Origin: Ruminiclostridium sp.
GTDB lineage: Bacteria > Bacillota > Clostridia > Oscillospirales > Ruminococcaceae
Direction: 5' to 3'
Length of the DNA stretch: 64,000 nt
Assembly (NCBI GenBank): GCA_017625405.1
Contig: JAGALB010000060.1
Location: 1 to 64,000 of the forward strand
Under the pieces are notes generated by a model. The model was not told where the DNA came from and searched no databases. It saw only the letters and a list, made by a program, of their open reading frames with translations. A program made the translations under genes and the position numbers. Below are positions 6,910 through 15,559 of the stretch, one piece after another (the first letter of the stretch is position 1; every line of letters starts with the position of its first letter).

Positions 6910-7389
6910 ATGAACTGCGAAATAAGAAAAATACGTGAAAATGAATACTATGTTTTAGACGACTTCATATACGAAGCAATATTTATTCCCGAAGGCGTTG
7001 AACCGCCGCCGAAATCAATCATCAACCAGCCTGATCTGCAGGTGTATATCAGGGATTTCGGAAAGGAAAAGGACGACATCTGCTTTGTGGCAGAAGCCGA
7101 CGGCAGAATCGTCGGTGCCGTGTGGGTGCGTGATATGCCCGACTACGGCCACATTGCCGACGGAGTACCATCCTTTGCAATTTCACTCTACAAGGAATAC
7201 CGTGGTTACGGAATCGGCACAAAGCTGATGGAAACAATGCTTGATGAGCTCAGAAGCAGAGGTTACGAAAAAGCCTCCCTTGCTGTACAGAAAGCAAACT
7301 ATGCCGTAAGAATGTATAAGAAGGTCGGATTCCGGATAGTTGACGAAAACGAAGAAGAATATATTATGGTATGCAGTTTTTCGCAGTAA
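6910..7389 (+). CDS. GNAT-family N-acetyltransferase
   Basis: This is a 159-residue protein with the acetyl-CoA-binding motif of GNAT enzymes (YKEYRGYGIGTKLMETMLDE) and the following NYAVRMYKKVGFRI motif. The start at 6910 is chosen for the GGAGG seven bases upstream; an ATG 12 bases earlier lacks one. The acceptor substrate is unknown (amino acid, antibiotic, protein or small amine are all possible in this family). It stands alone on its own promoter, between the TetR operon and nadE. Confidence 0.85.
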   Translation: MNCEIRKIRENEYYVLDDFIYEAIFIPEGVEPPPKSIINQPDLQVYIRDFGKEKDDICFVAEADGRIVGAVWVRDMPDYGHIADGVPSFAISLYKEYRGYGIGTKLMETMLDELRSRGYEKASLAVQKANYAVRMYKKVGFRIVDENEEEYIMVCSFSQ

Positions 7390-7460
7390 TGAAACGAGTT
7401 GCATTATTCAATGAAAAATGGTATACTAACCTATAAATAAAACCGAAAGGACAATTTATA

Positions 7461-8192
7461 ATGTTCAATGCTGAAAAGATTAAAAACGACTGTGTCGCAT
7501 GGATAAAGGATTTCTTCGAAAAGAACGGAAAGGGCTGTAATGCCGTAATCGGCATTTCGGGCGGAAAGGACAGCTCCGTTGCTGCTGCATTATGCGTTGA
7601 AGCGCTGGGTGCTGACCGTGTAATCGGCGTGCTTATGCCCTGCGGCGAGCAGTTTGATATTTCCTGCTCCTATATGCTGGTAGAGCATCTCGGAATAAAG
7701 CATTACGTGGTAAATATCAAGGACGCTGTAGAGGGACTTAAAAATGCAATGCCCGAGGGCCTTGAGCTTTCAAACCAGAGCCTTGTAAACCTTCCTCCCC
7801 GTATCAGAATGTCAACCCTTTATGCTGTTTCACAGAGCTGCAACGGCAGAGTAGTAAACACCTGCAATCTTTCCGAAGACTGGGTAGGTTACTCCACTCG
7901 CTACGGCGACGCCGCAGGTGATTTCAGCCCCCTGTGCAATCTTACGGTAGCTGAAGTAAAGGAAATCGGCAGACTGTGCGGACTTCCCGACGAGCTGGTT
8001 GACAAGACTCCTATCGACGGACTCTGCGGAAAGACCGACGAAGACAATCTGGGATTTACCTACGCTATGCTTGACCGCTATATCCGCACAGGCGAGATAG
8101 ACGACATGGAAATCAAGGCAAAAATTGACGGAATGCACGAAAGAAACCTGTTCAAATTACAGCTGATGCCTTCCTTCAAGCCTGAAATCTGA
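7461..8192 (+). CDS. nadE: Ammonia-dependent NAD+ synthetase
   Basis: This enzyme makes NAD+ from nicotinate adenine dinucleotide, ATP and ammonia, the last step of NAD synthesis. The 243 residues contain the ATP-pyrophosphatase P-loop SGGKDSS near residue 34, the SLVNLPPRIRMSTLY region, NLSEDWVGYSTRYGD, and KTPIDGLCGKTDEDNLG, all NadE features. It lacks the nitrilase-like glutaminase domain of the long form, so it must use free ammonia. AAAGGAC precedes the ATG. The next gene (histidine kinase) follows 85 bases later. Confidence 0.94.
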   Translation: MFNAEKIKNDCVAWIKDFFEKNGKGCNAVIGISGGKDSSVAAALCVEALGADRVIGVLMPCGEQFDISCSYMLVEHLGIKHYVVNIKDAVEGLKNAMPEGLELSNQSLVNLPPRIRMSTLYAVSQSCNGRVVNTCNLSEDWVGYSTRYGDAAGDFSPLCNLTVAEVKEIGRLCGLPDELVDKTPIDGLCGKTDEDNLGFTYAMLDRYIRTGEIDDMEIKAKIDGMHERNLFKLQLMPSFKPEI

Positions 8193-8277
8193 CAGCTATT
8201 GCAAAAAACATACTTTTATGATATACTGAAGTGTGGTATCCGATATACCGCACTTTTGTTTTTACGGAGGCGATATT

Positions 8278-9678
8278 ATGCACAAGAAAAGCATTGCAAA
8301 CCGCTGGTTCTTCAACAGCTTCGGTGTTGTTGCAATTCTTCTGGTAGTGCTTAATATTGCCTTTTATTTTATAATCAGAGGCTTTTATTACAACAGCGTA
8401 CGTCAGTATATCGAAACAGAAGCCAGCATCGTTGCAGGCGTACTGGAACGTTTCTACGATGACACATCAACAGACTACACCAATGAGATGCGCAATGCTG
8501 TTGAAGAGTTTGAAAAGAAAAACTTTGCCGAGCTTATGGCGATAAATTCCCAGGGTAAGGTCTTCCTTTCAAGCAGCGGCTTCTCCCCTGCCGAGGAATA
8601 CGAAATGCCCGATTACGAGCAGGCGCTCTCATCTTCCGACGGCTCAGGCTACCACATAGGTTATCTTGCAAACTCAGAAAAGTATATGGCGGTGACTGTG
8701 CTTTTAAAATCGGGAATAACCGTTTCAAAGAATGCTATCCGCATTATCACCTCTCTTGACGGTGTGGATTCCCAGATTGTGGCTATCACCATTGCAATCG
8801 GCGCAGTAAGCGTTATGCTTATCCTGCTTATTCTCGTGCTGGGTATGTACTTTGTAAAATCCATTGTTCACCCCATACGCCGCATCGGCGCAAACGCCCG
8901 CAGACTTGCGGCAGGAGATTTCTCCGCACGAATCGAAGTCGAACAGGACGATGAAATCGGCGAGCTGTGCTCCGTCTTCAACTACATGGCGGATGAGCTT
9001 GAAAACACCGAAAACATTAAAAACGAGTTTATTTCCTCCGTTTCCCACGAGCTTCGCACTCCGCTTACAGCTATAAAGGGCTGGAGTGAAACAATCAGCG
9101 AAATTGACGACAAGGAAACACGCACAAAGGGTCTCAGAATCATCACAAAGGAAACCGAACGGCTTTCCTCAATGGTCGAAGAGCTTCTGGACTTCTCACG
9201 GATGCAGAACGGTAAATTTTCCATGCAGATGGCAGATACCGATATTATCGCCGAGCTTGCCGACGCTGTTCTTATGTACGGCGAAAAGGCAAAGGATGAT
9301 AACATAGCCGTAATTTTTGAAGCTGACGAAAACGATATTGCAATAGTAAACGGCGACAAGAACAGACTCAGGCAGGTATTCATAAATATTATCGACAACG
9401 CTATAAAATATTCATCAGCGGGAGGAACCGTAACCGTAACAACCGAAAAGGCCGACGGAAAAATAATAATTTTCATAGCCGACACAGGCTGCGGCATTTC
9501 AAAAAATGACCTCCCGAAAATCAAGAACAGATTCTATAAGGCAAATAACACCGTAAGGGGTTCGGGTATCGGACTTGCGGTAGCGGATGAAATCGTAAAG
9601 ATGCACGGCGGAACACTGGATATAAGCAGTGAGCTGGGCAAGGGTACTACCGTTTCAATTACACTGCCATTGGTTTAA
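8278..9678 (+). CDS. Membrane sensor histidine kinase, no adjacent response regulator
   Basis: This is a 466-residue sensor. Transmembrane helices at about 12-34 and 165-193 enclose an extracytoplasmic domain of roughly 130 residues. Then come HAMP (194-246), a dimerisation/phosphoacceptor domain with SSVSHELRTPLTAIKG (His257) and an ATPase domain with NIIDNAIKYS, DTGCGIS and GSGIGLAVA. The start at 8278 follows GGAGG; a start 45 bases earlier lacks a site. No response regulator is adjacent, which is unusual for this class, so the partner must be elsewhere. The signal is unknown. Confidence 0.9.
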   Translation: MHKKSIANRWFFNSFGVVAILLVVLNIAFYFIIRGFYYNSVRQYIETEASIVAGVLERFYDDTSTDYTNEMRNAVEEFEKKNFAELMAINSQGKVFLSSSGFSPAEEYEMPDYEQALSSSDGSGYHIGYLANSEKYMAVTVLLKSGITVSKNAIRIITSLDGVDSQIVAITIAIGAVSVMLILLILVLGMYFVKSIVHPIRRIGANARRLAAGDFSARIEVEQDDEIGELCSVFNYMADELENTENIKNEFISSVSHELRTPLTAIKGWSETISEIDDKETRTKGLRIITKETERLSSMVEELLDFSRMQNGKFSMQMADTDIIAELADAVLMYGEKAKDDNIAVIFEADENDIAIVNGDKNRLRQVFINIIDNAIKYSSAGGTVTVTTEKADGKIIIFIADTGCGISKNDLPKIKNRFYKANNTVRGSGIGLAVADEIVKMHGGTLDISSELGKGTTVSITLPLV

Positions 9679-9696
9679 ATCCGTCTGCCGCAGCGG

Positions 9697-9830
9697 ACTC
9701 CTTAATTTTTCATTATTCACTTTTCACTATTCATTTTGCGGAGCACTCTGCTTCGCAACCGATGGTTGCGGGGCTGCAAACCGCTTTACAGAGCCGATGC
9801 AACCAGAATATACGTGTTTTTTTGAAATTG
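9697..9830. repeat. Intergenic repeat-like sequence
   Basis: The stretch contains TTTTTCATTATTCACTTTTC and a short GC-rich part with GCGG/CCGC-type inverted arms (around 9735-9790). A related AT-rich TGAATA-rich segment on the other strand is at 36143-36170. No gene is visible. A TATAAT at 9868-9873 may be the -10 element of the next gene, without a clear -35. Confidence 0.4.
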
Positions 9831-9930
9831 AAAACCCGAATAGGTGGCGCAACCGATAACGATTTGCTATAATAAAACCAGCTTAAGCAAATGAAATTTT
9901 TACCACCTGTTTATAAGAAAGGGCGAAATT

Positions 9931-10914
9931 ATGAATATCGAAATAGCTAACAGACTTGTTAATTTAAGAAAAGAAATGGGGCTCAGTCAGGAGCAGCTTG
10001 CTGAAAAAATCGGCGTATCACGTCAGGCGGTTTCCAAGTGGGAACGCTCCGAAGCCTCCCCTGACACCGACAACATTATCCTCCTTGCACGATTATATAA
10101 TATATCTCTAGATGATTTATTACGTACAGAGGATGATATTCCCGAATCAAATGAAGCCGCCGAAGAAGTGGCTGACGAAACAGTCGAAGAACCCGAAGCA
10201 AGCGGATTTGAACAGACTGAAGCCGAAACTGCTGAAGAAGCTACCGAAGAAAAAACTGACGGTTATTATAAGGAATCACCCAACGGTGACAAGGTACATA
10301 TCGGCTTAGACGGAATCCATGTAGAGGACAGCGACGGCGATGTAGTACACATCGGACTGGGCGGAATCCATGTTGAAGAAAGAGGCGGCGACCGTGTACA
10401 TGTAGGGATTGACGGAATACGCGTAAACGATGAGCATTATAAGGATTTCAAGGACTTCCACCATAACCGCTGCAAGTTTTCCATTCCGATTGTTATGCTC
10501 TCAATAATCGGTTTTCTTGCATGGGGCTTTTCAGTCCCGGACGGTTGGAATTTCAGCTGGCTCTGTCTCTTTGCAATTCCTGTTCTCTGCTCTCTCGAAT
10601 CTGCAATCCGACATAAAGACCCTTCACACTTTGCATATCCTGTGTTTTTAGCATTTATTTTCTGCTACTTAGGCGTTTTCTACACATTATGGCATCCTGC
10701 ATGGACAATTTTCACCACTATACCGATTTATTATATAGGCTGTGATCTGATCAAAGGAAAGAGAAAGCCCGCACTCCATGCCATTTATCCAATTTTAATT
10801 TCAATGGCATATATCATAGTAGGCTTCTGCTACAATTTATGGCATCCCACATGGATAGCATTCCTTACAATTCCGATTTACTACTGGGTTGTAAATCTGA
10901 TTAAGAAGAAGTAA
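9931..10914 (+). CDS. Membrane-anchored XRE-type regulator with three 17-residue repeats
   Basis: This 327-residue protein starts with an XRE helix-turn-helix (residues 5-62: LSQEQLAEKIGVSRQAVSKW). An acidic linker follows (70-110, rich in E, A and T). Then come three tandem 17-residue repeats at 119-169, each G-D-x-V-H-x-G-x-x-G-I-x-V, likely short beta strands. At least four hydrophobic segments (185-326) follow, with a repeated LWHPxW motif. The architecture suggests a DNA-binding domain tethered to the membrane with a sensor, as in several Firmicute XRE proteins. The target and the role of the repeats are unknown. Confidence 0.75.
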   Translation: MNIEIANRLVNLRKEMGLSQEQLAEKIGVSRQAVSKWERSEASPDTDNIILLARLYNISLDDLLRTEDDIPESNEAAEEVADETVEEPEASGFEQTEAETAEEATEEKTDGYYKESPNGDKVHIGLDGIHVEDSDGDVVHIGLGGIHVEERGGDRVHVGIDGIRVNDEHYKDFKDFHHNRCKFSIPIVMLSIIGFLAWGFSVPDGWNFSWLCLFAIPVLCSLESAIRHKDPSHFAYPVFLAFIFCYLGVFYTLWHPAWTIFTTIPIYYIGCDLIKGKRKPALHAIYPILISMAYIIVGFCYNLWHPTWIAFLTIPIYYWVVNLIKKK

Positions 10915-10918
10915 GAGA

Positions 10919-10985
10919 TGGGGCTGCCGCCCCAAACCCCGCCAAGCCTTTTGTAAAAGGCTTGACCGAAAACTTTTAATTCTCA
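10919..10985. repeat. GC-rich intergenic hairpins
   Basis: After the XRE gene come GGGGCTGCCGCCCC and AAGCCTTTTGTAAAAGGCTT, two hairpins resembling the intergenic repeats common in Ruminococcaceae. They may terminate the upstream transcript. No gene is seen here. Confidence 0.5.
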
Positions 10986-11009
10986 CTTCGCTCGGTTAAG
11001 AGAAAGCAG

Positions 11010-11039
11010 AAAAGCGGTTTCCTTCAGGAAACCGCTTTT
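11010..11039. terminator. Bidirectional terminator
   Basis: A 13-bp stem AAAAGCGGTTTCC/GGAAACCGCTTTT with loop TTCA and flanking A and T runs ends the small XRE gene from the minus side, and could also end readthrough from the left. Confidence 0.85.
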
Positions 11040-11243
11040 TTACTTTTTATCAGATACACCCAATAAATAATCAACACTGACATTATAAAACTTTGCAAGC
11101 TTCACAGCATTTTCCGCACTGAGTGCTATCACTCCTGTTTCATACTGCGAATATGTGTTCTGAGATACATTAAGATATTCAGCAAGCTCTCGCTGCTTTT
11201 TGTCATTATCTTCACGCAGATTGCGTACCCTTTCAAATATCAT
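11040..11243 (-). CDS. Small XRE-family regulator (67 residues)
   Basis: The whole protein is one helix-turn-helix domain (KKQRELAEYLNVSQNTYSQY), with little before or after, as in Cro-like or SinR-like short regulators. AGGTGAT precedes the ATG. It is divergent from a 70-residue unknown gene, and perfect inverted repeats lie between them. It therefore probably controls itself and that neighbour. A phage or mobile-element origin is possible but not shown. Confidence 0.82.
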   Translation of the reverse strand: MIFERVRNLREDNDKKQRELAEYLNVSQNTYSQYETGVIALSAENAVKLAKFYNVSVDYLLGVSDKK

Positions 11244-11267
11244 ACTATCACCTGTTATTAGTATGCC

Positions 11268-11314
11268 ATATCTGAAAACAAGATATTGACTTTTATCTGT
11301 AATACAGATATAAT
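11268..11314 (+). promoter_or_regulatory. Promoter with operator inside the spacer
   Basis: TTGACT (11286-11291) and TATAAT (11309-11314) have a 17-base spacer that contains the perfect dyad ATCTGT-AAT-ACAGAT (11295-11309). A second dyad, ATATCT-N7-AGATAT, spans 11268-11286. Both are probable sites of the divergent XRE protein. Confidence 0.72.
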
Positions 11315-11345
11315 ATAATTATGTTCTTTGAATGGAGTGATTTAT

Positions 11346-11558
11346 ATGAATATTTATGAAGAGAAATACAAAAAACTATTAAAACATTGCCTCATATTAA
11401 GAAGTACATTGGCTCTTCTGGCAAAGAGTGACACTTATGGTGGACACATGAAGCGTGCTATTGAAATATTTCTATACAATTTAGATATCAGCATCAATGA
11501 ATGCGAATCTTTAACTTTAAAAAATAATTATTCAACAAACAAAAAAGATTCCGAATAA
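11346..11558 (+). CDS. Unknown small helical protein paired with the XRE gene
   Basis: This is a 70-residue protein (MNIYEEKYKKLLKHCLILRS...) with mostly helix-forming residues and no recognised domain. The ATG at 11346 follows GGAGTG. It has a strong promoter bearing the putative XRE operator. Its stop codon lies in the loop of the downstream terminator. No function is assigned. Confidence 0.6.
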   Translation: MNIYEEKYKKLLKHCLILRSTLALLAKSDTYGGHMKRAIEIFLYNLDISINECESLTLKNNYSTNKKDSE

Positions 11559-11574
11559 ATTCGGAATCTTTTTT
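11543..11574. terminator. Bidirectional terminator
   Basis: A stem AAAAGATTCCGAAT/ATTCGGAATCTTTT with a two-base loop serves both the small gene on the plus strand and the nucleotidyltransferase on the minus strand, whose stop begins two bases beyond it. Confidence 0.88.
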
Positions 11575-11575
11575 A

Positions 11576-12502
11576 TCAGCACCACAACTTTTCGGCATAA
11601 ATACCCTTATCGACATACTCACGAAGCGAAGCCTTTACTGCTTCAACATCCTCCGCATATGTCATACCGAACCATTTGCTGTCGGTGGGAAGCACCTTTA
11701 CGGCGCACTTGCCTGCTGTCAGCAGCTCGTCAACCGCAATGGGAACAAGGAACTCGCCGCTGTCAACGTTATTTTCGTCAACCTTTGAAAGAAACTGTAC
11801 GAACTGCTCAGACAGGGTATCCATATATCCGCCTGTAAAGCACCACATATTCATGGAAGCTGCCGCCTCATCAGCGATTTCCTTGGTTTCGCCATTGTAG
11901 ACGCCCGTTATTATGCCGTTTTCCTGACGTCTGATTTCCTTGGTTTCTTCAAGTCCCCTGAGCAAACCGTTTTCAACTGTACAGATACCACGTGTTACAG
12001 TACCGTTATCGCTGAGTGTGTTCTTGATTTTGAAACCGCACATTGCATACTCGGGAACAGTCTTACCGCTGTTATCAGCACTGTTCAGATAATCATAAAT
12101 GATTCTGTATGCTTCAGCACCGTAAAAATCGTCGGCATTGATAACTGCAAAAGGACCCTTTACAATATCCTTTGCAGAAAGCACAGCCTGGCCTGTACCC
12201 CAGGGCTTTTTGCGGATTTCCCCAAGCCCTTTTCTTATGGGAATATCTGTCTTTTCCTGAAAAGCATAGGAAATTCTCACATGCCTGCTGAGTCTGTCAC
12301 CGATTTTCTCACGGACAAGCTGCTCAATATCCTTTCTTATAACAAAAACGATATGATTAAACCCTGCACGCACAGCGTCATACACCGAATAGTCAATGAT
12401 AAGCTCGCCATTAGGACCGACAGGCTCAAGCTGCTTTATTTTCTGACCAAAGCGTGAGCCGATACCCGCCGCCATGATTACAAGTGTAATTTCCTTTTCC
12501 AT
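11576..12502 (-). CDS. NTP-transferase-family sugar nucleotidyltransferase
   Basis: This is a 308-residue cytoplasmic enzyme with the nucleotide-binding signature of this fold (VIMAAGIGSRFGQKIKQLEPVG near residues 8-30) and the metal-binding INADDFYGAEAY near residue 118. It should join an NTP to a sugar phosphate, giving a nucleotide sugar for polysaccharide or cell-wall synthesis; the exact sugar is not clear. The W-G-T-G-Q-A motif (KPWGTGQAVLSAKD) is typical. It stands alone between terminators on both sides. It could also be a non-classical UDP-sugar pyrophosphorylase. Confidence 0.78.
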   Translation of the reverse strand: MEKEITLVIMAAGIGSRFGQKIKQLEPVGPNGELIIDYSVYDAVRAGFNHIVFVIRKDIEQLVREKIGDRLSRHVRISYAFQEKTDIPIRKGLGEIRKKPWGTGQAVLSAKDIVKGPFAVINADDFYGAEAYRIIYDYLNSADNSGKTVPEYAMCGFKIKNTLSDNGTVTRGICTVENGLLRGLEETKEIRRQENGIITGVYNGETKEIADEAAASMNMWCFTGGYMDTLSEQFVQFLSKVDENNVDSGEFLVPIAVDELLTAGKCAVKVLPTDSKWFGMTYAEDVEAVKASLREYVDKGIYAEKLWC

Positions 12503-12531
12503 TTCAGATATTCCTTTCTGTAATTACAAAT

Positions 12532-12559
12532 AAAGGGTATAGCGGATGCTATACCCTTT
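12532..12559 (-). terminator. Terminator of the rpmG-secE-nusG-rplK-rplA operon
   Basis: A 12-bp stem AAAGGGTATAGC/GCTATACCCTTT lies 20 bases after rplA. rplJ and rplL, which often follow rplA, are therefore not linked here. Confidence 0.8.
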
Positions 12560-12579
12560 AACTGTTGTCAATCTTAAGA

Positions 12580-13272
12580 TTAGCAGCCGTACTTAGCTGT
12601 GCTTACCTTAACGCCGGGGCCCATTGTGGAAGAAAGAGTGCAGCTCTTGAGGTACTGACCCTTTGCAGCAGCGGGCTTAGCCTTAACGATTGCGCCCATG
12701 AGAGCTTCGAAGTTTTCTTCAAGCTTGGTCTGGCCGAAAGATGCCTTACCAATGGGGCAGTGAATGATGTTTGTCTTGTCAAGACGGTATTCAATCTTAC
12801 CAGCCTTAGCATCAGCAACAGCCTTTGCTACGTCAGGTGTAACTGTACCAGCCTTAGGGTTAGGCATTAAACCACGGGGACCTAAAACCTTACCTAAACG
12901 ACCAACAACACCCATCATGTCAGGGGATGCGATAACAACGTCGAATTCCATCCAACCGTCCATGATCTTCTTTACTGTATCATCATCAGCGATGTAATCT
13001 GCGCCTGCAGCTTCAGCTTCAGCGATCTTGTCGCCCTTTGTAAATACCATTGTTCTTACAGTCTTACCTGTACCGTTGGGTAATACAACAGCGCCTCTAA
13101 CCTGCTGGTCAGCGTGACGGGAGTCAACGCCGAGTCTTACGTGAATTTCAACTGTTTCGTCAAACTTAGCCTTAGCTGTCTTGCATACTAAATCGCAAGC
13201 TTCGCCTACTTCGTAGAACTTACCGTTTTCAACGAGCTTTGCGCTTTCAACATATTTCTTTCCGTGCTTCAT
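12580..13272 (-). CDS. rplA: 50S ribosomal protein L1
   Basis: This is the 230-residue L1 stalk protein of the large subunit, which also represses its own operon in many bacteria. The first residues [14 protein letters not shown], the [20 protein letters not shown] region, and the [22 protein letters not shown] block are diagnostic. It follows rplK after 66 bases and is last in the operon. Length is normal. Confidence 0.98.
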   Translation of the reverse strand: MKHGKKYVESAKLVENGKFYEVGEACDLVCKTAKAKFDETVEIHVRLGVDSRHADQQVRGAVVLPNGTGKTVRTMVFTKGDKIAEAEAAGADYIADDDTVKKIMDGWMEFDVVIASPDMMGVVGRLGKVLGPRGLMPNPKAGTVTPDVAKAVADAKAGKIEYRLDKTNIIHCPIGKASFGQTKLEENFEALMGAIVKAKPAAAKGQYLKSCTLSSTMGPGVKVSTAKYGC

Positions 13273-13338
13273 GTAAAATCCTCCTTGTGGTCAAACGGTA
13301 TAAAACCTCCCACGCATAATTTCTTAATTGTACTTAAA

Positions 13339-13764
13339 TTAGTCAACTACCTCTACGCCCATGGAACGAGCTGTACCGGCGATCATAGACATAGCAGCTT
13401 CAACAGAACCTGCGTTGAGGTCCTTCATCTTCTGTTCAGCAATAGCCTGAACCTGAGCCTTTGTGATCTTAGCAACCTTTGTCTTGTTAGGTGTACCGGA
13501 AGCTGTTTCGATACCGCAAGCCTTCTTGATAAGAACTGCAGCGGGGGGAGTCTTTGTAACGAAAGAGAAGCTTCTGTCAGCGTAAACTGTGATAACAACA
13601 GGGATAATAAGACCTGCGTCATTCTTTGTACGCTCGTTGAATTCCTTTGTGAATGCCATGATATTAACACCATGCTGACCTAATGCAGGACCAACAGGGG
13701 GAGCAGGTGTAGCTTTACCTGCGGGAATCTGTAATTTAATAAATCCGACTACTTTCTGAGCCAT
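13339..13764 (-). CDS. rplK: 50S ribosomal protein L11
   Basis: This is a 141-residue ribosomal protein that binds the GTPase centre of 23S rRNA and is the target of thiostrepton. The signature [20 protein letters not shown] and [15 protein letters not shown] are clear, and the prolines that contact the drug are kept. GGAGG precedes the start. It is co-transcribed after nusG (gap 30). Confidence 0.98.
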   Translation of the reverse strand: MAQKVVGFIKLQIPAGKATPAPPVGPALGQHGVNIMAFTKEFNERTKNDAGLIIPVVITVYADRSFSFVTKTPPAAVLIKKACGIETASGTPNKTKVAKITKAQVQAIAEQKMKDLNAGSVEAAMSMIAGTARSMGVEVVD

Positions 13765-13794
13765 TTTTAATTACCTCCAAAAAAAACGTAACGT

Positions 13795-14328
13795 TTAGTT
13801 GATTTTCTCAACTGCTGATAATTCCAGGGTAGTAGGTGTTTCTCTGCCGAACATTGCAACTGTAACGAGAACAGTGCCTGCGGCTTCATCTACTTCCTTA
13901 ACCGTACCCTCGAAGCCTTCAAGCGCACCGGAGATGATGTTTACCATATCACCGACAGCAACCGTAGCTTCGGAAACCTTCTTCACAACGCCGAGATTTA
14001 TAACTTCCTCTTCTGTGAGGGGAATGGGCTTTGACCCGGGACCTACAAATCCGGTAACGCCTCTTGTATTGCGGCAGATGTACCAGGATTCATCTGTCAT
14101 AACCATCTTGACATAAACATAGCAGGGGAACAGCTTTTCTTCCTTCTGGTTGCCTTCTCTGTCGAGAATGGGCTTGCCGTAATCATCAGTCGCAGGACCG
14201 ATAGGCACCATTACATCTTCGATAAGATGCTGAAGGTTTCTGTTTTCTGCCAATGTTTTAATGTCGTTTGCAACCTTATTCTCATAGCCGGAATAGGTGT
14301 GTAAAATATACCATTTAGCTTCTGACAT
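13795..14328 (-). CDS. nusG: Transcription elongation/termination factor NusG
   Basis: This 177-residue factor binds RNA polymerase and affects pausing and termination. It has the NGN domain (residues 4-110; WYILHTYSGYENKVANDI) and a C-terminal KOW domain (VGDMVNIISGALEGFEGTVK). Gene order secE-nusG-rplK supports the call. Confidence 0.98.
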   Translation of the reverse strand: MSEAKWYILHTYSGYENKVANDIKTLAENRNLQHLIEDVMVPIGPATDDYGKPILDREGNQKEEKLFPCYVYVKMVMTDESWYICRNTRGVTGFVGPGSKPIPLTEEEVINLGVVKKVSEATVAVGDMVNIISGALEGFEGTVKEVDEAAGTVLVTVAMFGRETPTTLELSAVEKIN

Positions 14329-14368
14329 CTTAAATCCCCTTACTTCTCAATTTGCGTAATGAATGAAA

Positions 14369-14605
14369 TTACTTGCCGAGCATAAGCTTGATCAGGAACA
14401 TAAATACTGTGTCCATGCCCCAGATAGCCAAACCGCTTACAACCATAGAAACCAGTACAACAACTGTGTTGTTGATAACCTGCTTTCTGGACGGCCACAC
14501 AACCTTCTTGAATTCGGATCTGGCGTCTTTAAAATACTTCACAACAGACTTCTTCTGTCCCTTGGGTGCAGAAGGCTTTGCTGCTGCTGCCTTTTCGTTT
14601 GCCAT
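14369..14605 (-). CDS. secE: Preprotein translocase subunit SecE
   Basis: This is a 78-residue single-span subunit of the SecYEG channel. An alanine/lysine-rich N-terminus precedes FKDARSEFKKVVWPSRKQVI, the conserved amphipathic segment with WPSR, and then one transmembrane helix. The short single-helix form is usual in Firmicutes. Confidence 0.97.
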   Translation of the reverse strand: MANEKAAAAKPSAPKGQKKSVVKYFKDARSEFKKVVWPSRKQVINNTVVVLVSMVVSGLAIWGMDTVFMFLIKLMLGK

Positions 14606-14616
14606 GTCAATCCTCC

Positions 14617-14766
14617 TTACTTGGTTTCCTTGTGGAGAGTGTGCTTGCGGCAGAACTTGCAGTGCTTGTTAAGCTCGATTCTGTCAGGGTCGTTCTTCTT
14701 GTTTTTCTTGGTGTTGTAATTGCGCTGCTTGCATTCAGTACAAGCGAGTGTAATTTTAACTCTCAT
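14617..14766 (-). CDS. rpmG: 50S ribosomal protein L33
   Basis: This is a 49-residue ribosomal protein starting [19 protein letters not shown] and ending KHTLHKETK. It keeps both CxxC pairs (CTEC and CKFC), so it is the zinc-binding C+ form of L33. It is the first gene of the operon and lies 11 bases before secE. The GGAGG ribosome site lies about seven bases upstream of the ATG. Confidence 0.97.
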   Translation of the reverse strand: MRVKITLACTECKQRNYNTKKNKKNDPDRIELNKHCKFCRKHTLHKETK

Positions 14767-14906
14767 TTTCGGCACCTCCTATTTTATTATTCATTCTTTT
14801 GAATGAACTAAGCCTCCCTCGTTTAACCCGCAATACCCTTAACTGCGGAAGGGACATCTGCGTAAAAAATTGCGCAAAAAAATAAGCCCCTTTTCGAGGT
14901 AAGATT

Positions 14907-14935
14907 ATTTTATCACATTTATTCCCCATTGTCAA
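14907..14935 (-). promoter_or_regulatory. Promoter of the rpmG-secE-nusG-rplKA operon
   Basis: The minus strand carries TTGACA (14930-14935), 17 bases and TAAAAT (14907-14912). A leader of about 130 bases follows before rpmG, including the hairpin TTCATTC-AAAA-GAATGAA. Whether the leader is a regulator is not clear. Confidence 0.75.
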
Positions 14936-14992
14936 GGCTTTTCCGAGGATTTTTTCAAATATGACGTTTTTTTACAGTCTGACCGCTATGTA

Positions 14993-15021
14993 TTGACAAA
15001 ATTCACGTTTTTTGGTATAAT
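14993..15021 (+). promoter_or_regulatory. Promoter of the zinc-ribbon membrane protein
   Basis: TTGACA (14993-14998), a 17-base spacer and TATAAT (15016-15021) form a full consensus promoter. Confidence 0.85.
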
Positions 15022-15079
15022 TTTACTATATTCTTAATAAGGAATATTGAAAAGCTTACAGGGAAAGGAAATAAATATC

Positions 15080-15505
15080 ATGAAAATATGTAAAAAATGC
15101 GGCGCTGTAAATAAAGATGAAAACAATTTCTGCAACTGCTGCGGTGCTCCCGAATTTTCAGAGGCTCCTGCTGATATGCAGGCTCCCCAGCCTGCAATGC
15201 CTGTGCCTCCCGTACCCGCACCCATGCCCGCTTTCTTTAAAAAGCCCGATTTCACATGGTTCGACGTGTTCACAATCTTCAGCTTCGTAGCTTCCATTAT
15301 CGGCTGCTTCGTTATAGGTCTTATTCTTGACCCTATCGCACTTGCAGCAGGTATCGCAGGCTTCACAAAGGGTAAGCGCAACAGAGCTCTTGCCATTGCA
15401 GCCATCGTTATTGCAGCTATCAGCCTTTTAATCCGTCTGTTCATCACACTCCACGAAAACGGAGTAATCCCCGAATGGGTTATCACAGGCGCTTTTGATT
15501 CGTAA
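15080..15505 (+). CDS. Zinc-ribbon membrane protein (DUF4190-like)
   Basis: This is a 141-residue protein. The first 30 residues form a zinc ribbon (CKKCGAVNKDENNFCNCCG). A proline/methionine-rich linker follows, then two hydrophobic helices (FTIFSFVASIIGCFVIGLIL and ALAIAAIVIAAISLLI) with a GFTKGKRNRA loop, as in DUF4190-type small membrane proteins. The start follows GGGAAAGGAAAT. No terminator separates it from the next small gene 55 bases on, so they may be co-transcribed. Function is unknown. Confidence 0.7.
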   Translation: MKICKKCGAVNKDENNFCNCCGAPEFSEAPADMQAPQPAMPVPPVPAPMPAFFKKPDFTWFDVFTIFSFVASIIGCFVIGLILDPIALAAGIAGFTKGKRNRALAIAAIVIAAISLLIRLFITLHENGVIPEWVITGAFDS

Positions 15506-15559
15506 AAAGCGGTTTTCGCCGTCTTTATAAAACCTTAAAATGCAAAGGAGCAGAATACT

